Part shown: positions 58,771 through 64,000 of the stretch, in pieces
Numbering within the stretch: the stretch's first letter is position 1
Layout of the letters: each line of letters opens with the position of its first letter
Source of the DNA: Prochlorococcus sp. AG-388-F11
Lineage (GTDB): Bacteria; Cyanobacteriota; Cyanobacteriia; PCC-6307; Cyanobiaceae
Assembly: GCA_003279845.1 (NCBI GenBank)
Contig: QCGP01000001.1
Coordinates: 1 to 64,000, forward strand
DNA length: 64,000 nucleotides
Direction of reading: 5' to 3'
Notes under the pieces: model-generated
Told to the model about the DNA's origin: nothing
The model's database searches: none
What the model saw: only the letters and a program-made list of their open reading frames with translations
Translations under genes and position numbers: made by a program

Positions 58771-58993
58771 AGAATACTGAAAATGCTCAATTCTAGGTTC
58801 ATTATCCATCAAATTTCCTTTTTAGGAAAGTGATAATGGGTAAGGGGGGTTAAAACAGTTTTGATCAATTAAAGTTGTTTAAAAAAAATTTATTGCCAAC
58901 TTAAATCTCTCTTAAACAGTGGAAATTAAAATTCAGGAATCTGCATTACTTTAACGCTTTAAGGTTTGGAGATATAAAAAACAAAATTTAATA

Positions 58994-59248
58994 ATGAAAT
59001 TAGAAAATTTTCCTCCACGCAATCGTGATGCTCAAACAAAAGAGATTGGAAATTTAAAAAATATCCAGAAAGAAAGATTCAAAAGTAAAGATAAATCTAT
59101 TTTGGATGATTCGGAATTTATTGAAAATTACAATAACGCACTTAAATCACCCCAATCAAGAAGATTGTATAAAAATCTAGAAAATAATGATCAGCTAAAT
59201 ACGGTTAAAGTACAAGATATTTTGTCTTTAGATAAAATTTCTTTTTAG
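58994..59248 (+). CDS. Hypothetical charged protein of 84 residues
   Basis: A frame reading MKLENFPPRNRDAQTKEIGN and so on, rich in Lys, Asn and Asp, predicted helical and soluble. No motif, signal or membrane segment is visible. It starts at an ATG after an AT-rich leader and is just outside the EVE remnant. I do not recognise a family; the codon use is like the neighbouring real genes. Confidence 0.5.
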   Translation: MKLENFPPRNRDAQTKEIGNLKNIQKERFKSKDKSILDDSEFIENYNNALKSPQSRRLYKNLENNDQLNTVKVQDILSLDKISF

Positions 59249-59436
59249 GGATTACTTGCTAAACAATTATGAGTGAAATTGTTTTAAACAAATTTATTTT
59301 TTAATTAATTTTTCCTTAATCTTGGCATCTTAACTTTTAAAAGTCTTCTTTATTTTCACGCCTTAAATATTGAAGACAAACCATTTAAAGCAATAAATGA
59401 TTTTAAAAATTCACTTTTATAAATCAGATTTTATTT

Positions 59437-59592
59437 ATGCATCCAAGTAAAGTAATCAAAGATCCAAAAATCAATGACACTTATTACGATCCAGATCTAG
59501 ATAAGCTTTATCAATATGTCAAACTTGGCGACTATCCGCCTGAATGGGTCGAAACAAGTATTGAGGAAAATGATGAAAACTATTTTGGTTAG
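59437..59592 (+). CDS. Small acidic protein of 51 residues, unknown
   Basis: An ATG frame reading MHPSKVIKDPKINDTYYDPD and ending in EENDENYFG, too short for the ORF track. It is strongly acidic with several Tyr and Pro and shows no membrane segment. The regular Asp/Tyr/Pro pattern looks more like a real protein than chance. It lies 37 bases from the end of the minus-strand tatA gene (convergent). No function is known. Confidence 0.5.
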   Translation: MHPSKVIKDPKINDTYYDPDLDKLYQYVKLGDYPPEWVETSIEENDENYFG

Positions 59593-59629
59593 ATGGCTAA
59601 TGTATCTTAAAAAAACGATTTAATTGACT

Positions 59630-59899
59630 TTAATCGTCATCATCTTCATCCTCATCAATATTGGCAGTTATTAAACTATTGTCTGAAAAAACTTCAGAAC
59701 CATCATTTATTACTTCTTCGTCAGTTTCTTTAACTGCCTTCTCAATTTCTTTTTGAAACTCTCCAGAAGCTTGTTGCAAGCTTTTCAATGTTTTTCCAAT
59801 TGAACGTCCTAGTTCTGGTAGCTTTTTAGGTCCAAATATTAAAAGAGCTAAAACAAAAATTACAGCAATTTCTGGAATTCCAACACCAAATATATTCAT
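59630..59899 (-). CDS. tatA: Sec-independent translocase TatA/HCF106-type protein
   Basis: TatA, 89 residues: a short N-terminal membrane helix (GIPEIAVIFVLALLIFGPKK) with the conserved FGPKKLPELGRSIGK hinge and an amphipathic helix, then an acidic C-terminal tail ending in DEDEDDDD. TatA oligomers form the pore for folded twin-arginine substrates. It follows the Tat-signal phosphatase gene by 30 bases on the same strand, so exporter and cargo look co-transcribed. It is probably not the only TatA gene of the genome. Confidence 0.9.
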   Translation of the reverse strand: MNIFGVGIPEIAVIFVLALLIFGPKKLPELGRSIGKTLKSLQQASGEFQKEIEKAVKETDEEVINDGSEVFSDNSLITANIDEDEDDDD

Positions 59900-59929
59900 G
59901 TTATCAGCCTAATTTTTTTGTTTTATACA

Positions 59930-61738
59930 TTATCCAATTGCTCTTCCATTATTTCTTGTGATGGCAATAACTGTAGACCTTGGAACGCTATTACCTCCAT
60001 CAGGGAAATGACAACTATCTGGATTTTTTTCTCCAGGATGTTGTACACCTACAAACATTGTCTTCTTATCAGAACTCCAAGTTATGCCAGTAATTTCACA
60101 TTCCTTAGGACCAACAAGAAATCTACTAATTTCTCCTGTCCTTGGATTTGCACAAAGCATTTGATTATTTCCCATTCCTGCAAATTTTCCAGAATTACTA
60201 TATTTACCATCTGTCTGAATCCACAAATTGCCTTTAGAGTCAAAGGCGATCCCATCAGGCGAATTAAACATATTATCTTTGTTTATATTTTCTGAACCTT
60301 TGTATAATCCTTCTGCTGTTTCAGGATTTCCAGCCATTACAAAAAGATCCCATTTGAAATCTACTGATGCATGATCTGAATTGCTAGGTGTCCATCTAAC
60401 TATCTGTCCGTAAGGATTATTTTCTCTTGGATTTACTGCGTTAATTGGTTGATTATCTTTAACTCCTCTATTTTTGTTATTGGTTAAGGCACAGTATGCT
60501 TCTACTTTTTTGGGATTAACAGCGACCCACTCAGGTCTATCCATAGTTGTAGCTCCAACTTTAGTAGCTGCGAGTCGTGTGAAAATTGCGATTTCAGGCT
60601 CACTCATTCCAGATTCTTTTAAATTTATCCATTTACCTGTTCCATCATCATTAAAAACAGCAACAAATAACTCTCCCTCAGTTAATAAATCGTAGTTAGA
60701 AGAAGCACCTTTTTTATATTTTCCTTTGGATACGAACTTATATAGATGCTCACCTCGTTCATCATCTCCCATATAAGCAACAACTTGTCCATTTTTAGAA
60801 ATAGATACTTCACAATTCTCATGCTTAAACCTACCCATTGCAGTATGTTTCCTTGGCATTGATTGTGGCTTTGAAGGGTCAATTTCAGTTATGTATCCGT
60901 GCCTATTAACTTCGTTTGGATTCTTAACTAAATCAAATCTATCTTGATTCATAACCCAGTTATAACCTTTGTCTTTTGTCTTTAGACCATATCTTGCTTG
61001 CTCTGGGGGAATAGAGGCGGATGGATTGGAAGGTGAAGAAAAGTAACCATGAAAATTTTCCTCGCAAGCTAGATAAGTTCCCCATGGAGTTCTGCCGTTC
61101 CCACAATTATTGAAAGTACCTTTTGCAACTTTTCCGGTTAGATCCTCATCAGTTTTCATTAAATAGAACCCAGCTGCTGGTCCATCTAAAGCTATTTTGG
61201 TATCACCTGTAATTTTTCTGTTGTAAAGTGAATCTTTTTTTATTTTCCATTTTCCTAATTTCTTTTCTATTTCAAAAATAGAAACTCCATGCGAAGCAAT
61301 TCCTTTGCGTACGTCATCAGATGTTTCTGGTAATCCGCTAGCTCTATTTCCATAAATTATTTTCCTATTACAATATTCATTATTGACTGCAAGAATTGAT
61401 TTCCCCTCAATATCAAAGAGGCTCATGCCATCATTATTATCCCCAAAAGACCCTTCCTGAGATTCTCCTGTTCCTCGTGTTATTTGATCAAAATCATCAA
61501 CTCCGCTCCATAATGGATCACCCCATGATGCAACTTTATGCCAACTAAATCCTTTTGGAAGAGTAATTGTATCTTTACCATTAGCTGGCACAGGATTGAA
61601 ACTTATACCATTAAAACCACTTAAGAAACTAGTTGCTTTCGCAGGACCAATTGTCGCAGCTATAAATGCTCCAGAGCCTAAAGCAAATGAACCTTGCAAA
61701 AATTTTCTTCTTGAAACAACATCATTAAAATCAGCCAC
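59930..61738 (-). CDS. phoX: PhoX-type (DUF839) exported alkaline phosphatase
   Basis: A 602-residue protein with a twin-arginine signal (SRRKFLQGSFALGSGAFIAA, Arg10-Arg11) and a DUF839/PhoX domain of beta-propeller type. Motifs include RGTGESQEG, NNCGNGRTPWGTYLACEENF, HENCEVS and a late SPDGIAFDSKGNLWIQTDG. PhoX enzymes hydrolyse phosphoesters with Ca/Fe cofactors outside the cytoplasm under phosphate limitation. The start is GTG. A candidate Pho box lies 39 bases upstream, and tatA follows. Confidence 0.85.
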   Translation of the reverse strand: MADFNDVVSRRKFLQGSFALGSGAFIAATIGPAKATSFLSGFNGISFNPVPANGKDTITLPKGFSWHKVASWGDPLWSGVDDFDQITRGTGESQEGSFGDNNDGMSLFDIEGKSILAVNNEYCNRKIIYGNRASGLPETSDDVRKGIASHGVSIFEIEKKLGKWKIKKDSLYNRKITGDTKIALDGPAAGFYLMKTDEDLTGKVAKGTFNNCGNGRTPWGTYLACEENFHGYFSSPSNPSASIPPEQARYGLKTKDKGYNWVMNQDRFDLVKNPNEVNRHGYITEIDPSKPQSMPRKHTAMGRFKHENCEVSISKNGQVVAYMGDDERGEHLYKFVSKGKYKKGASSNYDLLTEGELFVAVFNDDGTGKWINLKESGMSEPEIAIFTRLAATKVGATTMDRPEWVAVNPKKVEAYCALTNNKNRGVKDNQPINAVNPRENNPYGQIVRWTPSNSDHASVDFKWDLFVMAGNPETAEGLYKGSENINKDNMFNSPDGIAFDSKGNLWIQTDGKYSNSGKFAGMGNNQMLCANPRTGEISRFLVGPKECEITGITWSSDKKTMFVGVQHPGEKNPDSCHFPDGGNSVPRSTVIAITRNNGRAIG

Positions 61739-61776
61739 AACATAAAAGTGATAACTAATTTAAAAATTGTTCTCTA

Positions 61777-61795
61777 GGGTTAAATTAAATTTAAG
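61777..61795 (-). promoter_or_regulatory. Candidate Pho box upstream of the PhoX-like gene
   Basis: On the minus strand CTTAAATT-TAA-TTTAACCC forms two 8-base direct repeats separated by 3 bases, the layout of cyanobacterial Pho boxes (PyTTAAPyPyT/A). Each half has one mismatch. It lies 39 bases before the GTG start of the PhoX-like gene, as expected for PhoB activation. Confidence 0.45.
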
Positions 61796-61961
61796 TAATG
61801 TATAAATTTTGATTAGCATTAGTAAATAAAGATAGGTAGCTAAAATTTTTTTAATAATTAATTGACATTCAAATTTTTTTAATTATTTTAAGCAAAAAAA
61901 TGTTTAACTTCTACTTAATAAAATTGCCTTATAAGTTAATTATGTATAAAAACTTTTGACT

Positions 61962-62279
61962 ATGAAAAAACTTTTTTTAATAGTATTTTCTTTATCTTTT
62001 CTGTCCTCATGCAGTAATGATAAAGATTTTTTCCTTACCAAAGATAATGCATTAATTAGTTGCGGAGGGAAATCTCGTATTGTTGAAAATGAAAATGAAG
62101 AGATAATAAATACTGAAGTTAAGGATTTAAAAGATGGAATAGGTAAGTATGTGGAATTTACAGTTGTAGAGACTGATAAGAAAGGCGGAAAATATAGAAT
62201 TATTAATTGTTTTCCAAGTGAAGAACCACAAGATTCAATAATAAAAACTATTAAGACGAACTATAAATTAAATAACTAG
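61962..62279 (+). CDS. Small putative lipoprotein
   Basis: A 105-residue protein starting MKKLFLIVFSLSFLSSC, a lipoprotein signal peptide with the lipobox LSSC. The mature part has SNDKDFFLTKDNALISCGGK, two further cysteines (ISCGG and IINCFPS) and alternating charged strands. It is probably anchored in the membrane, facing the periplasm. The track begins at a TTG 6 bases upstream; I choose the ATG. It is divergent from the PhoX-like gene across a 223-base gap that includes the Pho box. Confidence 0.72.
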   Translation: MKKLFLIVFSLSFLSSCSNDKDFFLTKDNALISCGGKSRIVENENEEIINTEVKDLKDGIGKYVEFTVVETDKKGGKYRIINCFPSEEPQDSIIKTIKTNYKLNN

Positions 62280-62351
62280 AGAGTCTAAAAAAGAACTTGT
62301 GGATTATTTTAGTTTTATATAAAAATTTAGATCAGGTTAAGCAATATAAAA

Positions 62352-62395
62352 GTTTGACTAATGTTTGAGTAAAAAATAATGAATCCTTGAGATCT
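62352..62395. repeat. Dispersed 44-base repeat, copy 2
   Basis: An ungapped relative of 58627-58670, with two 11-base units (GTTTGACTAAT, GTTTGAGTAAA), an A-run and AATCCTTGAGATC. On the minus strand the adjoining bases read ATGACTGAGATC, which could be a 4-codon echo of the EVE start (MTEI), though that may be chance. Confidence 0.7.
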
Positions 62396-62412
62396 CAGTC
62401 ATTGTAATAATC

Positions 62413-62595
62413 TTACCTTCTAGCAAGGTAAATTATTACCGTCATAGTTCCCATTGCAACAATACCAAAGTTCCAAAGAGTTGAACTATTTCTATTAAAT
62501 TGTTGAACCCAACTTGGAATGCCATCTGACATAAAAAAGAGGGTTAATCCAACTAATAGAACTATTGGTAATCCTAAAGCTATAAATAATTCCAT
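62413..62595 (-). CDS. Small two-helix membrane protein
   Basis: A 60-residue protein with two hydrophobic segments (ELFIALGLPIVLLVGLTLFF and WNFGIVAMGTMTVIIYLARR) joined by a polar loop, ending in a basic tail. This suits a small thylakoid or plasma-membrane protein. It is divergent from the hli micro-operon, with about 220 bases between starts. I recognise no named family. A short hairpin, AGGG-N6-CCCT, precedes its start codon. Confidence 0.6.
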   Translation of the reverse strand: MELFIALGLPIVLLVGLTLFFMSDGIPSWVQQFNRNSSTLWNFGIVAMGTMTVIIYLARR

Positions 62596-62784
62596 TAAAA
62601 AAGGGTTTTATCCCTCTATGTTAGATCGACTGTCAATTGAAGTCTTATAAAACTACTTGACCTAAACCTTTTAAAATATTTTTGTGTAGATACGTAATAA
62701 AATACATTTATGTAACATTAATGTATAGATTTAATATAAATTTAAGCATAAAAGACCAATTTCTTTACATATAGAAATATTTGT

Positions 62785-62802
62785 GTTACATTAGTTTACA
62801 TA
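62785..62802 (+). promoter_or_regulatory. HLR1-type (RpaB) site before the hli micro-operon
   Basis: GTTACATT-AG-TTTACATA matches the HLR1 consensus (G/T)TTACA(T/A)(T/A)-N2-(G/T)TTACA(T/A)(T/A) at every position. It lies only 17 bases before the first hli ATG. RpaB uses HLR1 to control high-light and photosystem genes. Extra half-sites (TTTACAT at 62764 and the palindromic ACATTAATGT farther upstream) surround it. Confidence 0.7.
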
Positions 62803-62819
62803 AATTTCTCTTTATAAAA

Positions 62820-62927
62820 ATGACTCCTGAAGCAGAAAGATTTAACGGTTGGGCAGCAATGCTCGGTTTCGTTGCAGCTGTTGGCGCATACGTAACAACT
62901 GGTCAAATTATTCCTGGTTGGTTCTAA
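62820..62927 (+). CDS. hli: High-light-inducible protein, short form
   Basis: A 35-residue Hli protein (MTPEAERFNGWAAMLGFVAA then VGAYVTTGQIIPGWF), missed by the ORF track. The signature ExxNGRxAMxG is present except that the Arg is Trp (ERFNGWAAMLG). It has a single helix and the C-terminal TTGQIIPG shared with the next Hli. Its stop overlaps the next start by 1 base (TAATG). It is the first gene behind the HLR1 site, so light-regulated expression is likely. Confidence 0.88.
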   Translation: MTPEAERFNGWAAMLGFVAAVGAYVTTGQIIPGWF

Positions 62928-63061
62928 TGAAAAACACAAAAACAGTTGAGAAGGAAAAGGTTATAGCTGAGAAGCTTAACGGCAGATTTGCAATGATGGG
63001 CTTTATTGCTCTTGTTGGTGCTTATCTAACAACAGGTCAAATTATTCCTGGCTTTGTGTAA
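62927..63061 (+). CDS. hli: High-light-inducible protein
   Basis: A 44-residue Hli protein: a charged N-terminus (MKNTKTVEKEKVIAEK), then the canonical LNGRFAMMGF and a helix ending TTGQIIPGFV. The track extends this frame upstream to 62849, but the true start is the ATG overlapping the previous stop. The shared TTGQIIPG end suggests it arose from tandem duplication with the preceding hli. Its stop overlaps the next start by 1 base. Confidence 0.9.
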   Translation: MKNTKTVEKEKVIAEKLNGRFAMMGFIALVGAYLTTGQIIPGFV

Positions 63062-63243
63062 TGCTTGAGGCAGGAATTAACACTTCGATTAACACTATAC
63101 TTTTTCCTTTTATGCCAGTCATAACAGTATTTATCGTTAGTGCATTTATGTTGAGTGATTTGCCATGGAATGATGACGACGACGATGATGATGGCGGTGG
63201 ATTAATCGCCCCGATGTATAACTATGTTCCCCAAGGAGCTTAG
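63061..63243 (+). CDS. Small membrane protein with an Asp run, in the hli operon
   Basis: A 60-residue protein: one hydrophobic segment (ILFPFMPVITVFIVSAFML), then SDLPWNDDDDDDDGGG with seven consecutive Asp, and a polar end NYVPQGA. The acidic run could bind divalent cations or basic partners. Translation starts within the stop of the upstream hli (TAATG), so it is coupled to it. No family is recognised beyond its association with picocyanobacterial hli clusters. Confidence 0.75.
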   Translation: MLEAGINTSINTILFPFMPVITVFIVSAFMLSDLPWNDDDDDDDGGGLIAPMYNYVPQGA

Positions 63244-63258
63244 AAGATATATATCAAA

Positions 63259-63372
63259 ATGATTTTCATCTCATCTTTATTTAACTCAGTCCCTTCAAGT
63301 GCTAAAGACCTTTTAGAGTTTGGTTTCTTTCTTACTGTGGGTATTACAGCAGGAAAGGTAGGACTTTTATGA
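63259..63372 (+). CDS. Small membrane-like protein of 37 residues in the hli operon
   Basis: Starts at ATG 15 bases after the previous stop, reading MIFISSLFNSVPSSAKDLLE and then FGFFLTVGITAGKVGLL. It has a Ser-rich N-terminus and one weakly hydrophobic helix. Its stop overlaps the next start (TTATGA). It is too short for the ORF track; its regular placement in the run of coupled genes is the main support. Confidence 0.6.
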   Translation: MIFISSLFNSVPSSAKDLLEFGFFLTVGITAGKVGLL

Positions 63373-63455
63373 AAACATTTCTAATTGCCATATCAATATT
63401 TGGCATTGCAATAATAACTACTGCGATATCACCAAGTATTGCTTACGCAAAATAA
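63369..63455 (+). CDS. Very short signal-like peptide (28 residues)
   Basis: Starts in the stop of the previous ORF and reads MKTFLIAISIFGIAIITTAI then SPSIAYAK. It is one hydrophobic helix after a basic start, ending in a signal-peptidase-like AYA. It could be a free small membrane peptide or a leader-like remnant. The overlap with the upstream gene supports translation; no function is known. Confidence 0.5.
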   Translation: MKTFLIAISIFGIAIITTAISPSIAYAK

Positions 63456-63491
63456 AAATTTTAATCACTCTTATTAACGAACAAGTAAAAA

Positions 63492-63620
63492 ATGGAAAAC
63501 TCAAAACCAACTTATTGGCAAAATGCCGAGAGAACCAATGGAAGAATGGCAATGATGGGTTTATTCGCAATGGTTGTCAACTACGGTCTTTTTGGCTGGA
63601 TCATTCCAGGTATTTTTTAA
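63492..63620 (+). CDS. hli: High-light-inducible protein
   Basis: A 42-residue Hli protein reading ENSKPTYWQNAERTNGRMAM and ending YGLFGWIIPGIF. The full signature ERTNGRMAMMG is present, with the canonical Arg. It lies 36 bases after the 28-residue peptide and is the third hli in the operon. The C-terminus differs from the TTGQIIPG pair upstream, so it belongs to another Hli subgroup. Confidence 0.88.
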   Translation: MENSKPTYWQNAERTNGRMAMMGLFAMVVNYGLFGWIIPGIF

Positions 63621-63621
63621 A

Positions 63622-63711
63622 ATGAATATAGACATTTTCTTAATCTCCTTCTTTACATATCTATTAGTGCCAGTGGTAATGATAGCTAAAGGAAAAAAAG
63701 CAACTAATTAA
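63622..63711 (+). CDS. Very short membrane peptide (29 residues) in the hli operon
   Basis: An ATG frame starting 1 base after the hli stop, reading MNIDIFLISFFTYLLVPVVM and ending IAKGKKATN. It is one hydrophobic helix with a basic C-terminus, the topology of small photosystem subunits. The near-zero spacing to the hli gene suggests co-translation. It is unrecognised and too short for the ORF track. Confidence 0.5.
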   Translation: MNIDIFLISFFTYLLVPVVMIAKGKKATN

Positions 63712-63716
63712 AAAAA

Positions 63717-63776
63717 ATGAATTTAGGTATTCTTTTTCTCCTAGTTAATGCAACTAGATCAATAACTTTATCCTAA
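63717..63776 (+). CDS. Possible 19-residue peptide
   Basis: An ATG frame, MNLGILFLLVNATRSITLS, just after the previous stop. It is hydrophobic and in line with the other micro-genes, and the next frame begins immediately after its stop. The length is too small for confidence, and it may be chance. Confidence 0.25.
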   Translation: MNLGILFLLVNATRSITLS

Positions 63777-63896
63777 TTGGATTGGATTTCAGATCATCAA
63801 TCAGAATTTTCAAGATTAGATATGGCACTAGTTTTAAAGATTGGTCGCCTTATGGATGAAGGGATAATAGAACTTGATTGTAAATTACCAGCATAA
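63777..63896 (+). CDS. Possible 39-residue soluble protein at the end of the hli operon
   Basis: A TTG-start frame reading MDWISDHQSEFSRLDMALVL and ending in MDEGIIELDCKLPA. It looks like a short helical soluble protein with no membrane segment, unlike the others. An internal ATG (reading MALVLKIGRL) could be the start instead. It is the last frame before a strong terminator, which supports transcription of the region. No family is recognised. Confidence 0.4.
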   Translation: MDWISDHQSEFSRLDMALVLKIGRLMDEGIIELDCKLPA

Positions 63897-63920
63897 ATAT
63901 TTAAAATTAAATCGTCATGA

Positions 63921-63956
63921 GAGCTTGCTTTTAGGGATATAAGCGAGCTTTTTTTT
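63921..63956 (+). terminator. Intrinsic terminator closing the hli micro-operon
   Basis: AGCTTGCTT pairs with AAGCGAGCT (one U-G pair) around a 10-base loop, followed by a run of about eight T. This is a convincing Rho-independent terminator and marks the end of the transcription unit that starts behind the HLR1 site. Confidence 0.85.
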
Positions 63957-64000
63957 CTATCTGTGATGAGTACGTTCATTAAAACAAGTTAGAACGCGAA

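Larger units (their letters stand above)
58430..58993. other. Intergenic region (564 bases) with repeats and an EVE gene remnant
   Basis: The longest gap in the window. From left to right it has a 7-bp stem-loop AGCTTCT/AGAAGCT (58454-58489), two GTTTAAAA units and then two GTTTGGGTAAA units (58611-58648), a copy of a dispersed 44-base repeat, the truncated EVE start (58680-58724), a TGTGTGAAC tandem pair, and ATTATCCATCAAA with a hairpin. Apart from the EVE remnant no coding frame is supportable. The final 130 bases upstream of the 58994 ORF are plain AT-rich DNA. Confidence 0.7.

Noticed and set aside
62849-63061. 70-residue version of the second hli in the ORF track
   Set aside because: The extra N-terminus (MGSNARFRCSCW...) is an out-of-frame reading of the first hli. 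The ATG at 62927, overlapping the previous stop, gives a normal Hli.
63797-63979. 60-residue minus-strand ORF at the right end
   Set aside because: It runs backwards through the terminator and the plus-strand 39-residue frame, with Ser/Ile-rich shadow composition.
56600-64000. Prophage or plasmid insertion
   Set aside because: No integrase, capsid, terminase or replication gene is visible. The region looks like accessory island DNA with an integration scar, not a complete element.

Overview
This window is chromosomal DNA of a small-genome marine cyanobacterium, almost certainly a high-light-adapted Prochlorococcus. The evidence is its strong AT richness and dense packing (many genes touch or overlap by 1-4 bases), split rpoC1/rpoC2, a chloroplast-like ATP synthase operon with b and b' subunits and a separate beta/epsilon pair, PSRP-3/Ycf65, Ycf35, several high-light-inducible proteins (Hli), and the compact bioF-K-C-D-A biotin operon seen in marine picocyanobacteria. 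The clade call rests on sequence recognition, not a database search.

Layout. 0-10.7 kb: end of rpsT, tatD, the RNA polymerase operon rpoB-rpoC1-rpoC2, then a tiny hli gene. 10.7-16.6 kb: rlmN, a small membrane protein, a HEAT-repeat protein, a DUF2997/Ycf35/ferredoxin/aldo-keto reductase run, rsmG, a membrane J-domain protein and a DUF3143 protein. 16.6-21.1 kb: biotin operon on the minus strand. 21.3-32.3 kb: Ski2-like helicase, fumC, purB, tlyA, glnB (PII) behind a good NtcA-type promoter, queF, the cytochrome c maturation pair ccsB/ccdA, and ftsW. 32.5-38.3 kb: ATP synthase operon atp1-a-c-b'-b-delta-alpha-gamma. 38.3-46.6 kb: ferredoxin, DUF3326, nadE, nadD, a DUF697 GTPase, a CNNM protein, pepP and ycf65. 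46.6-50.8 kb: ATP synthase epsilon and beta on the minus strand, divergent from groES-groEL across a GC-rich intergenic region that can fold as a four-way junction. 50.8-56.7 kb: secG, gpmI, pyrR, an Hsp70-like protein, rpoZ, DUF1818, a gap with DnaA-box-like sites, DUF2811 and an EVE-domain gene.

From about 56.6 kb to the right end the character changes to accessory DNA: longer gaps, small unrecognised ORFs, direct and dispersed repeats, a secreted polysaccharide-lyase-like gene, a Tat-exported PhoX-like phosphatase followed by its own tatA, a lipoprotein, and a dense micro-operon of hli and other very small membrane-protein genes behind an RpaB-type (HLR1) site. The strongest structural signal is a second, truncated copy of the EVE gene start at 58.7 kb. 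It differs from the intact gene only at synonymous positions through codon 13, and together with its upstream DNA it flanks the lyase cassette. This looks like the scar of an element that integrated into the 5' end of the EVE gene. Pairs of 11-bp tandem repeats recur at four places in this region.

In function, most of the window is core metabolism and gene expression. The right end carries likely niche functions: phosphate scavenging, glycan processing, and high-light or stress protection of the photosynthetic membrane. Nothing was computed beyond reading the sequence; promoter, operator and RNA-structure calls are by eye.
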